Under the pieces are notes generated by a model that saw nothing but the letters and a program-made list of their open reading frames with translations, made no database searches and was not told the DNA's origin. 60,691 nt of DNA from Lachnospiraceae bacterium (GTDB taxonomy: Bacteria; Bacillota; Clostridia; Lachnospirales; Lachnospiraceae). The stretch is taken from NCBI GenBank assembly GCA_017408735.1, contig JAFQUB010000005.1:1-60691 (forward strand), read 5' to 3'. This document shows positions 1 through 7,745 of this stretch, piece after piece (the first letter of the stretch is position 1; each line of letters starts with the position of its first letter). The position numbers and the translations under genes are program-made.

Positions 1-44
1 GCCAGCGATCATCCTGAGCCAGGATCAAACTCTCATGTTAAAGT
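1..44 (-). rRNA. 16S ribosomal RNA, 5' end only (partial)
   Basis: The reverse complement of the first bases carries the universal bacterial 16S 5' primer site (AGAGTTTGATCCTGGCTCAG), followed by GGATGATCGCTGGC. The gene runs off the left edge. The mature 5' end is estimated near position 44 from the usual distance to the primer site. Two promoters upstream on the same strand support an rrn operon reading leftward. One base differs from the common GATGAACGC form of this segment. Confidence 0.95.
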
Positions 45-216
45 TTTGTCCTCGTTCAGAACAACACTTGGCTGTTCTTCCCGTTATTACTGTTTTAGGT
101 TCGTTTCTTTTTCCGAAACTTCTTATTTATTAAAGAATTTTCGGGGTTTGGTTCACTGTTTAGTTATCATTGTTCCTGTTGTTTTTCTGATTTGTTTCAT
201 CAGCGACAACTTCTAT

Positions 217-245
217 ATCTTATCACTTTCAAGGAAGTTTGTCAA
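217..245 (-). promoter_or_regulatory. rRNA promoter P2 (proximal)
   Basis: On the minus strand there is a perfect -35 TTGACA (240-245), a 17-base spacer and a -10 TAAGAT (217-222). It lies about 175 bases upstream of the 16S start and points to it. The near-consensus sequence and the T-rich surroundings fit a strong stable-RNA promoter. Confidence 0.85.
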
Positions 246-367
246 CAACTTTTTTCATTTTTCTTTAAATCTTTTTTCAAGGTTTTTCTCAGGAGCACTT
301 GGTGTCAACACTGGAAACCCTTGTAGATTCAAGGTTTTTTGCCGCCGTTTCCTCAGCGGCGAATATT

Positions 368-396
368 AATATAACACAGCTCTCACCATAAGTCAA
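368..396 (-). promoter_or_regulatory. rRNA promoter P1 (distal)
   Basis: Minus-strand -35 TTGACT (391-396), 17-base spacer, -10 TATATT (368-373). It is the second of two tandem promoters upstream of the 16S gene. A long A/T-rich stretch upstream could act as an UP element. Confidence 0.8.
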
Positions 397-438
397 CGCT
401 TTTTTTCAAGTTTTTTCAAAGTTTTTTTACTTTCCGAC

Positions 439-481
439 TTATCCACAGCTTTTCCTCATTTTTTCCTCTTATTTATACACA
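439..481 (+). promoter_or_regulatory. Pair of DnaA-box-like sites upstream of rrn
   Basis: TTATCCACA at 439-447 matches the consensus DnaA box exactly and TTATACACA at 473-481 matches the TTATNCACA form. Both have the same orientation and are 34 bases apart, just upstream of rRNA promoter P1. Whether DnaA binds here is inference. The remaining stretch to about 610 shows no gene. Confidence 0.45.
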
Positions 482-610
482 TTTTCGTCCGTTTTTTAAT
501 TAAAACGAGATTAAAGCTATTTGCTAGGATTATGAGCAATTCATGTTTATCTCCTCAGCATATTTCCGGTATGCTCATAAGCAATAGCACCATTCCTGCC
601 TCAAAAACAA

Positions 611-646
611 TAAGGGAGAGGGAGAATGTTCTTCTCGCCCCTCCCA
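611..646 (-). terminator. Likely terminator of the transglutaminase-protein gene
   Basis: An imperfect G/C-rich inverted repeat (GGGAGGGGCGAGAA paired with TTCTCCCTCTCCC on the minus strand) is followed on that strand by TTATTGTTTTTG. It lies about 80 bases past the stop codon at 728, so it would end the 728-6788 transcript before the rrn promoters. Confidence 0.55.
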
Positions 647-727
647 TTGAACCCTACATACGAGTCTCGTATACAGCTCTACACTTTATATTCCAACCTT
701 ACTTAGGTAATAGGATAAAGTCAAGCC

Positions 728-3391
728 CTATTTTGTTTTAATTTTTTTCACACTTGTATAGTTGCTGTATGATTTTTGTCCATTTTTCGTTGTATATGAA
801 CGAACTTTAAAATAATATGTTTTGCTTGCTTTTAATTTCTTTTTGGTATACTTCACCTTGGCTGCACCTTTTACTGTTGCCACCTTCTTAAAACCGGAAT
901 TAGACTTACCGGACATGTAAACTTCATAACCGGTTACACCACTAGTTTTTTTCCATTTCAGGGTAGCAGATTTCTTACCTACTGTAATTTTCAGATTAGT
1001 CGGTGCTTTTGATGCCGTTTTTACTGTCAGCTTGCTGGAAGCATTTCCATATTTTTTGCTTCCGTTAATAGTTTTGTATGCTCTCACCTGGAAAGAATAC
1101 TGGGTATTTTCTTTTAATGTTTTAAATTGGTATTGAGTTTTGGTAGTTGTAGCAGTTTTTACTTTTTTGCTTCCTTTGTACAGGGTCACTTCATATCCGC
1201 TGGCCCCTGTCTGCTTTTTCCATGAAAAAGTTAATGCCTTGCCTGTACCTTTACTCAACTTTACACTGCCAGGTTTTCCCGGAACAATAATGAATGTCAG
1301 AGTTTTGCTGCCTGTGTAATTTCCAATACCGGTTACTGCCACGCTTGCCTGTCCGGGATTTATATTGTTTCTATAGGTAACAGTATAATCCTTTCCTGCC
1401 ACCAGAGTATTTCCATCATTTTTTGCAATAACTTCCGGTGTTTTTGCTGTTCCATTATAGGAATACTGGCCAGCCGCCAGAGAAACCACCAGATTCGCCA
1501 GATTTCTTTTCTGAATTGTAAACGTTTTCTCAAATGTTCCTGCGTAATTTCCAATACCTTTGATTGTCACTTTTGCTGTTCCCGGATTCAAATTGTTACT
1601 ATACTCTGCTATATAGTCTTTTCCACTCTGTAATATAGTTCCATTTACTACCACACTAACTTTCGGGCAGATTCCGCTTCCGGTGTACTCTGCCGCGCCG
1701 ATATTTCCAATAACAGGAGTTACTGCGGTATAGTTGTAATTTCCTAATGTTTTTCCATTATTTGTTATGGTAACTTTATTGCTTCCAGACCACGTAAAAT
1801 TGCACTGGGAAGTTATATCTGTTGTTACACGATTATTCCATTCATAAACTTTAGCATCTGTCTTTGGATTTCCAAATACATATCCTTCACATATGTTATC
1901 TACGTATATCTTATTGATGGAAACCAGTATCTGATTATATGAAGTATACTCTTTGACTTCTGTTTTTGCATAACTTACACCATTTTCATTTAGCTGTTCA
2001 TACAGATTATTACACGTTGTTCCATCTGATAAATAAGCACCCATTAACTCCAGTGCATATTCGTCCTCACACTGGAAACGAAGCATATTGTCGCGTCTTT
2101 TTTTATTGCTGGAAATTGCATTTTTCATAACGTTAATGAAAGCTGTTTCTGTTGCTATTTTGCTTTCTGTGATGCGAAGCCCAAAATAATTGTAATACTC
2201 CTCTTTGGTTGCAGTAGCTGTTGGCACACCGTACATCCCCGGAAAAATATCAGAACGATAATCATGTTCCTTATTCTGATTAAAAATGTTTGTAGTTAAA
2301 TTGAAATAATCATATCTATAACCGTCATAAGCTGTACTGTTAGTGTCGTTCCATGTCAGGTCAATATTGTACCAGTTTCCGTTAACTTTTACTAAGTTCC
2401 AGGCATGTCCACCCATATTAAAGCCGGTACCGCTCATTCCAACTGCATAAATGCTTTCTAAGCCGGCATAGGTTGCAAGAAGATGAAATGCCTTTGCATA
2501 TCCTTCACACACTACATCTGTACTACTTTTATCGTCAAACACACCCACTATGCTATGAGCAAATGCGGCTGTTTCAGGTTCATTTCTGCTATCATATGCA
2601 TAATCAACCTCTTCGATAATCATATCATGAATTAACAATTCTAACTCCATGTGGTCAGCACCGTTTACCTTAGCATTATCAATTTCTTCTAAAAATGGCA
2701 CAATGCCCTTTTCTATACTCTGTGCTGTCTCTCTTCTAACAGAATACTGAGCGTAATCCGGTTCTACCATAATATACCATTTTGTCACAAACATACCTGT
2801 TCTGTTATAACCTATCGCGTCATCCAGCCAAAACATCATCGGATAATCCGCTTCCAACGCAAAGTAAATTCGTTCCATCTGCGTCAATGTCATCTGATAA
2901 TCACTAACATCAATCATTTCTGATGCATAAAAACTTCTCTCTATGTTACGTTCTACACATGTAGCATTTTTTGCAGACACGTCAAACGCAAATATTCTGG
3001 TCTTTAAAAGGTTATATACCTTTTTCTCCTCCGCACTGAGAGTATTGTAACCATAGGCAGAAGATCGGCTTCCATTTATCTCTTCTGTATCTTCTATAGT
3101 CAATGATGCTTCGTCTGCTTTTCCCTCAAAGATTTCCACACCTTCCGCATTTTCCGGAAGTTCCAGGTATTCAACCTGCTGCACACCGCCTACAGGACGT
3201 TTATAAACTTCATCCGTTGCCACAGTTGGTACTTCCGGTGTCAACTGTTCTACTGTTTCCTGTTCCGTACTTGTTACCACTGTTTCCGATTTCTGCATTT
3301 GCGTTGCTGATGCCGGAAGTGCTTCACCACTTAACAAAGACAGGCACAATGTTGCACCCATAATTTTTTGTATTAATTTCCTTTTACACAT
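728..3391 (-). CDS. Secreted transglutaminase-like protein with Ig-like and fibronectin III domains
   Basis: 887 residues from the ATG at 3391, chosen because AAAGGA stands six bases upstream; a TTG 15 bases earlier is less likely. A signal peptide precedes a Thr/Val/Glu-rich linker. The middle (about residues 265-350) is a transglutaminase-like core: the Cys-His-Asp triad can be read in VVCEGYAKAF, GGHAWNLV and YNIDLTWND. The C-terminal half has two similar beta domains marked by KDY..YSNN/YRNN..NPG and GIGNY.G, then two fibronectin type III-like domains rich in lysine. Such proteins are secreted by gut clostridia; whether they crosslink or cleave peptides is unknown. It is the last gene of a run with cvpA, DUF5711 and LysM genes. 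The C-terminal domain resembles that of the repeat protein at 7746, suggesting a shared wall-association role. Confidence 0.85.
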   Translation of the reverse strand: MCKRKLIQKIMGATLCLSLLSGEALPASATQMQKSETVVTSTEQETVEQLTPEVPTVATDEVYKRPVGGVQQVEYLELPENAEGVEIFEGKADEASLTIEDTEEINGSRSSAYGYNTLSAEEKKVYNLLKTRIFAFDVSAKNATCVERNIERSFYASEMIDVSDYQMTLTQMERIYFALEADYPMMFWLDDAIGYNRTGMFVTKWYIMVEPDYAQYSVRRETAQSIEKGIVPFLEEIDNAKVNGADHMELELLIHDMIIEEVDYAYDSRNEPETAAFAHSIVGVFDDKSSTDVVCEGYAKAFHLLATYAGLESIYAVGMSGTGFNMGGHAWNLVKVNGNWYNIDLTWNDTNSTAYDGYRYDYFNLTTNIFNQNKEHDYRSDIFPGMYGVPTATATKEEYYNYFGLRITESKIATETAFINVMKNAISSNKKRRDNMLRFQCEDEYALELMGAYLSDGTTCNNLYEQLNENGVSYAKTEVKEYTSYNQILVSINKIYVDNICEGYVFGNPKTDAKVYEWNNRVTTDITSQCNFTWSGSNKVTITNNGKTLGNYNYTAVTPVIGNIGAAEYTGSGICPKVSVVVNGTILQSGKDYIAEYSNNLNPGTAKVTIKGIGNYAGTFEKTFTIQKRNLANLVVSLAAGQYSYNGTAKTPEVIAKNDGNTLVAGKDYTVTYRNNINPGQASVAVTGIGNYTGSKTLTFIIVPGKPGSVKLSKGTGKALTFSWKKQTGASGYEVTLYKGSKKVKTATTTKTQYQFKTLKENTQYSFQVRAYKTINGSKKYGNASSKLTVKTASKAPTNLKITVGKKSATLKWKKTSGVTGYEVYMSGKSNSGFKKVATVKGAAKVKYTKKKLKASKTYYFKVRSYTTKNGQKSYSNYTSVKKIKTK

Positions 3392-3407
3392 TTTCTTTCC
3401 TTTCAAT

Positions 3408-4094
3408 TTACATCATCAATTGCAACAAGATATTATAATCTGAAATAAATTTTAAAATAGGGTTTCCGTTAATCTGCTCATGTACACTGATTCCAAAAGC
3501 TGTAGTGGCCAAAATTTCCGCCACCAAAAACAAAAGCCATACAATAATCAAGCCTTCTGCAAACCCCAGCACCGCTCCCACTGTCTGGTTAATTTCTTTT
3601 AGCAAAGGCAGGTGCGTTAACACATCTAAAGTTGTCGCCAACATTCGTAAAGCAATGGACACTAAAATAAAACTGATGATGTAAGATGCACAACTGATAA
3701 TCGTTTTGGCAATATACGCCGCAATATATTCTTGAATTTCCGTCACATCAAAGAGCTGATAAGTTTCCGGAGTGTTATTTTTCAAAATATTTTCTTTCAA
3801 AATATCAGCAATCGGGTAGGAGTTAATTATCTCCTCATCCGTTCCCACACTTGCAATTTCATCATGCTTTTCCGGAGTATAAATTTCCATACATGTTTTC
3901 TTTATGTTCTCATAAACAGGCGTCTGTTCCATAATAAAGTCCGTAACAAACGGATTGATAATATTTACTAAAATTATGGTAATAATAAACAGCGTCATGG
4001 ATAATGCGCTTTTCACAAATCCACGACGGTAAGAAACATATGTAAGCGTTACAAGGATTGCTATTACTAAAATCAACAGCCAGTCTATTATCAT
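3408..4094 (-). CDS. CvpA family membrane protein
   Basis: 228 residues, with hydrophobic segments near residues 3-20, 28-48, about 130-155 and 170-200, the four-helix layout of CvpA/colicin V production proteins. The family opening is visible as I.DWLLILVI followed by YRRGFVKSAL, and the late glycine-rich G.VLGFAEGLIIVWLL helix is typical. The family is common in Firmicutes; its role in export or envelope biology is not settled. AGGAG stands eight bases before the ATG. It sits 10 bases after the DUF5711 gene and 16 before the transglutaminase gene, so these are probably co-transcribed. Confidence 0.85.
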   Translation of the reverse strand: MIIDWLLILVIAILVTLTYVSYRRGFVKSALSMTLFIITIILVNIINPFVTDFIMEQTPVYENIKKTCMEIYTPEKHDEIASVGTDEEIINSYPIADILKENILKNNTPETYQLFDVTEIQEYIAAYIAKTIISCASYIISFILVSIALRMLATTLDVLTHLPLLKEINQTVGAVLGFAEGLIIVWLLFLVAEILATTAFGISVHEQINGNPILKFISDYNILLQLMM

Positions 4095-4104
4095 TTTCGT
4101 TCTC

Positions 4105-5358
4105 CTATCGTACCAGTTTAATGGTTTCTATATTTTCTTCGGTAATCAGCATATACCGGTTATTTCCGGTAATCGCCATAGCAAGGATTGTCTTATCAAA
4201 GGTTTTGTCTAACTTGCATACACCTTTAATTGTGTACACGCAACACTCACTCTCATTATACATAAGTATGGTATCCCCGGAAATCATCGCGTTGGTATAC
4301 TCTTTGTCAAAGCCTTCTGAAAAAATCTTTTTTCCTTTTAAATCATAAATATCCATGCGGTATTTTCCGGTATCTTGAGTGTTTTTTACCACAATACCAA
4401 TATAAGATTCATTGTAAAATACTTTTTCTACTTCTTCTTCCAAGGTCAACTCAAAAGCCAGTTCCGGTATCTGTTTTCCCGAATACACTTCCACTTTATC
4501 GTTGCCAAACGCTACCGCTGTATCACTGTTAATATATTCAAACACAGGAAATACACTTCCTGTATAAGAAGTGCTTCCTACAAAATTATCGATTTCATTT
4601 TCGCCTACAGAACCAAGATTATGAAACGCAAGTGTTGCCCTTGCCTCGCCATTTTCCACATTTAAATGGGATACTCCAAACTTGATGCCATCATTAGAAA
4701 GACATAAATCCACCGGATACCCACTTTCTTCCATAAGAATTTTGGTGGCAGCCAGCTCCTCCTGCGGAGTTTCGGGAGAATAGAACTTTATCCATGATTT
4801 TCCACTGTCTTCTAAAGAAGCTGCGGTAACTCCCTGAGCTGAAATATCCAGTTTCTTAATAGGAAGCAGCGTACCCACTTCTGCCCGCAATCCACTTTCA
4901 TTTAAAATATAAATGGTTGTACCATTTTTGTCTGCCAATGCTACCGCGGAATCACAGATGGCATACAAAGGTTCCTGCATCTGATAGGTCTGATTCCATT
5001 TTTCTTTTAAATCAGCCCCAATAAAAGCAGCCCCATCATTGCTGTATTTTAGCATTCCGCCGTTGTAGGGAATATATTTAGCAGTATCAGCATCTGCACG
5101 TTCTATGCTGTTTACTACTTCATAACCAGTATATGAGGTATTAATATTGTATGCATGCCAACAACCTGCCCCCGCAACACAGATAATGGCTGCCAGCCCC
5201 GCTAACATTGCCACATTGGCTCTGTGCTTCTTTAATTTTCTCTCGTATTCTTCGTGTATATCCTGACTATTTTCTGTATTTTCAAAGCTTTGAAAAGGCG
5301 TTTCTATATTCTTGCCCGCTTTCTGTTCTTTGTACTTTGTGTATTCTCTGATATTCAT
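4105..5358 (-). CDS. DUF5711-type membrane-anchored beta-propeller protein
   Basis: 417 residues. A charged cytoplasmic N-terminus of about 48 residues with a coiled, Glu/Lys-rich part precedes one transmembrane helix (about residues 49-68). The rest is extracellular, with repeated short beta motifs (YSNDGAAFIGAD, ALADKNGTTIYIL, YDLKGKKIF) like WD/PQQ-type propeller blades. The architecture matches the Lachnospiraceae DUF5711 family, whose function is unknown. It lies between cvpA and the LysM membrane protein in a same-strand run. The start has AAAGGGG eight bases upstream. Confidence 0.75.
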   Translation of the reverse strand: MNIREYTKYKEQKAGKNIETPFQSFENTENSQDIHEEYERKLKKHRANVAMLAGLAAIICVAGAGCWHAYNINTSYTGYEVVNSIERADADTAKYIPYNGGMLKYSNDGAAFIGADLKEKWNQTYQMQEPLYAICDSAVALADKNGTTIYILNESGLRAEVGTLLPIKKLDISAQGVTAASLEDSGKSWIKFYSPETPQEELAATKILMEESGYPVDLCLSNDGIKFGVSHLNVENGEARATLAFHNLGSVGENEIDNFVGSTSYTGSVFPVFEYINSDTAVAFGNDKVEVYSGKQIPELAFELTLEEEVEKVFYNESYIGIVVKNTQDTGKYRMDIYDLKGKKIFSEGFDKEYTNAMISGDTILMYNESECCVYTIKGVCKLDKTFDKTILAMAITGNNRYMLITEENIETIKLVR

Positions 5359-5402
5359 AATATTACCCCTTTGCTGTATGTGCTAATCATATCACACTTG
5401 CA

Positions 5403-6788
5403 TCAAGGTAACAAGATTTTTTGCCCCACAAAAATTTTGTCTACGTCCTCGATTTCATTGACTTCACAGATTTTGGAAACCATGTCCTTTGTATTGTAAA
5501 TTTTTAAACTGATTTTTGCCAAGGTATCACCTTTTTCAATAATATAATACTGCGGTTCTGCGCTGGCTTGTACTTCTTCCCGGGGCGGTTCGGTGGCTGC
5601 CGGGGGCTCTGTCGGCACAGGAGCCTGTGTAGCTACCGGCTGTTCTGTGACCACAGGGGAATCTGTAACCGCAGGCACTTCTGTGACTGCTGAAGGTTGT
5701 GTGACAGTTGAAGTTGTTGAATTTTCCGCGGCGGCCTGTTGGTTCGCTACTGCTTTTGCGTCATTTGTAGCTTGAACCGTTTCCCCCTGCTGCGGTATTT
5801 CTGATGCCACCGGTTCTACGTTACCGGAAACAGTTTCAACCGCTACCGTATGTAATTTTCCACTTCCTGCGTTTACCGGCACTTCCTCTGGTTCATCTTC
5901 CTGCACCACTTGTTCTGCCAACTGAATTTCCTGACTTTCTGCCTGCTGTTTTTGTTCCACTTCCTCTGTAATTGAATTCTTAGTAAGAATTGCCAGAGAT
6001 TTTTCCATATTGCTCATCTTATCATAATTATTAAGCATTGTAATTCCTATTACCAGAACTATCATCACAAGAACGGAACTGACCGAATACATAAATGCCA
6101 TGGTTTTCCGCTTGTGTATTTCCTCCTGTTTTTCCTGTACCAGACTCCGAAAATGCTGGGTCGCCGCATCCGTTTTTTCTTCTACCACTATTTCTTCTTT
6201 TTCGCTGCGATGTTCAATCATATATGTCTGCATCAGATTATTTTTTTCGTAATATATGTAATACCCTTGAATGGTTTTCATCATCCCATTTTCGTAACGG
6301 AAAAAGCATTCATCCTTTTCTATTGGCTCATGCATCATAAGAATTTTCATATTACCTGCAAACTGGTTAATATGAACTTTTTGGATATTTTCATTCATTT
6401 CAATAGGAAATCCCGGAACGGACAAATACCAGCCTACAATTTCCAGAGTATCAAAATATTCTTTGATATTTTCGTAAATCCGGCTCCAGATATTGTCTGT
6501 AAAATGAATTCCCTCTCCATCCACTACAATGTCTTCCACGTAAATTGCTCCGCTGATAAACAGATATCTGGCATCGCTTTCCACGGCATCTCCCATTAAA
6601 ATTGCCACCCGGATTTTGCTTAAATCTTTTTCCGTCAGCTGGTTTAAAAAGGTTACCACATAATCTTCGATATATATTTTAAAGTCTTCTTCTGTATTTC
6701 CTATCTGCCGTATATTCTTGGGCAAGCGAAGGGAAGTTTTTCCTTTGCTCTTATCTTCTGGGTTCTCATTGTAGATAACTTCTATCAT
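5403..6788 (-). CDS. Membrane LysM protein with inactive JAMM/MPN-like N-terminal domain
   Basis: 461 residues. Residues 1-190 look like a JAMM/MPN fold: LMGDAVESDARYLFISGAI followed by IVGWYLSVPGFPIEM and a MMHEPIE strand parallel the JAMM core in which GWYHSHPG carries the metal-binding histidines. Here both histidines are replaced (L and V), so metalloprotease activity is not expected. A coiled segment (about 200-228), one transmembrane helix (about 232-252), a long Val/Pro/Thr/Glu-rich linker (about 290-405) and a C-terminal LysM domain (about 412-460, YIIEKGDTLAKISLKIY...VNEI) follow. Topology implies that LysM binds peptidoglycan outside and the MPN-like domain lies in the cytoplasm. 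GGTGG stands upstream of the ATG. It is first in the LysM-DUF5711-CvpA run. The MPN assignment is by eye and is the least certain part. Confidence 0.75.
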   Translation of the reverse strand: MIEVIYNENPEDKSKGKTSLRLPKNIRQIGNTEEDFKIYIEDYVVTFLNQLTEKDLSKIRVAILMGDAVESDARYLFISGAIYVEDIVVDGEGIHFTDNIWSRIYENIKEYFDTLEIVGWYLSVPGFPIEMNENIQKVHINQFAGNMKILMMHEPIEKDECFFRYENGMMKTIQGYYIYYEKNNLMQTYMIEHRSEKEEIVVEEKTDAATQHFRSLVQEKQEEIHKRKTMAFMYSVSSVLVMIVLVIGITMLNNYDKMSNMEKSLAILTKNSITEEVEQKQQAESQEIQLAEQVVQEDEPEEVPVNAGSGKLHTVAVETVSGNVEPVASEIPQQGETVQATNDAKAVANQQAAAENSTTSTVTQPSAVTEVPAVTDSPVVTEQPVATQAPVPTEPPAATEPPREEVQASAEPQYYIIEKGDTLAKISLKIYNTKDMVSKICEVNEIEDVDKIFVGQKILLP

Positions 6789-7012
6789 ATTTCTCCACCT
6801 TTCACAGAAAGACTCAAGACCTTATGCCTGTCCTACTTTGAACCATACGCCGGTCTTTTTTCCCAAATATGATAGCATATATGAATTGCATAATTTATCG
6901 GAAGGTGTCTGAGAATTTGAGTTTTTTTCGACAAGGACAAGGCTGATTCGACGTTTTGTAAAACAATCTGATTTGGCTTACTCTGTTTGCTTCAAATGCC
7001 CTAAACAAAATT

Positions 7013-7054
7013 GGGGAAGGAGGTAGACAAGCATTTTGTCTACTTTCCTTCCCC
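7013..7054 (-). terminator. Terminator hairpin after the 7087-7650 gene
   Basis: A long inverted repeat (GGGGAAGGA..GTAGACAA paired with TTGTCTAC..CCTTCCCC) is followed on the minus strand by AATTTTGTTT. It lies 30 bases past the stop at 7087. The rest of 6789-7012, the leader of the LysM gene, shows no gene. Confidence 0.75.
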
Positions 7055-7086
7055 GCCATTCTATATACCGTTTGCTAATGTTCTTT

Positions 7087-7650
7087 TCATATTTCTATCT
7101 TTTTCCATATTTCTATCTCTTTAAAGTATTCTTCCCCTATTGCTTTTACAATATGGCAAATTCTCGTTGCTACCTTTTCTGCCTGTGGAGTTCCGGGATT
7201 TTTTGCTGAATTCTTGTCCTTATCTGAATTTATGTAATAAAGTTTATCACATATTTGAATTGCACCTTTTTTTCCCTCATGTGCTTTTTTTTCGTAAGTT
7301 TCTTTATTTTTCTCATAAAATTCCGGACTGCAAAGAAAGTTTGTTTCATAATCAATTTCTTTACCCTCTGTTGCAAATAAGGTATCTTTATCCTCTATCC
7401 CTCCACTGTTACACCGATAAGATTTTAATTTATCTATAACTTCCTGTTTCTCTTCATCACTGTTAATTCCATCAAACACCCCTACTAATAAGTATCCCGG
7501 AATCTCGTATAATTTGCACTCTGTACAATTCTCTCCTCGTCTTACACAAAATTTTATTCTTTTTCCTTTTCCACTGGCTTTAAGCGCGTTACTCAGTTCT
7601 GTTTTATTTATTTTTCCCCATGTATCGTTCTGTACATATTTTTCATCCAT
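7087..7650 (-). CDS. Hypothetical cytoplasmic protein
   Basis: 187 residues, not recognised. There is no signal peptide or membrane segment. It is rich in Lys and Glu (pI probably near neutral) and has three early cysteines in RRGENCTECKLYEI and a later SYRCNSGGIED. AAGGAG stands seven bases before the ATG. It has its own terminator and is preceded by a strong hairpin, so it is probably expressed separately from, or only weakly with, the repeat-protein gene upstream. Neighbours are surface proteins, but nothing in the sequence gives a function. Confidence 0.6.
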   Translation of the reverse strand: MDEKYVQNDTWGKINKTELSNALKASGKGKRIKFCVRRGENCTECKLYEIPGYLLVGVFDGINSDEEKQEVIDKLKSYRCNSGGIEDKDTLFATEGKEIDYETNFLCSPEFYEKNKETYEKKAHEGKKGAIQICDKLYYINSDKDKNSAKNPGTPQAEKVATRICHIVKAIGEEYFKEIEIWKKIEI

Positions 7651-7667
7651 AATGCTTCTCCTTTTCT

Positions 7668-7696
7668 AATCCCGGATATCCAAAATATCCGGGATT
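7668..7696. terminator. Perfect 12-bp hairpin between repeat-protein gene and hypothetical gene
   Basis: AATCCCGGATAT and ATATCCGGGATT form a perfect 12-bp stem around CCAAA. It lies 50 bases past the stop of the repeat-protein gene and about 15 bases upstream of the ribosome site of the 7650 gene. No clear U-run follows on either strand, so it may be an intrinsic terminator of modest strength or an RNA stability/processing hairpin. Confidence 0.55.
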
Positions 7697-7745
7697 GCTA
7701 AAAATCTGTAATACACTTTTTCTTGGTATATGTTGCAGACTTATT

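Noticed and set aside
46..741. Plus-strand frames upstream of the 16S gene
   Set aside because: They overlap two strong minus-strand rRNA promoters, are rich in Phe/Ser from T-rich DNA and have no ribosome sites.
6789..6900. Possible structured leader (GACC...GGTC hairpin) before the LysM gene, considered as a c-di-GMP or other riboswitch
   Set aside because: Only short stems form and no conserved riboswitch core was recognised.
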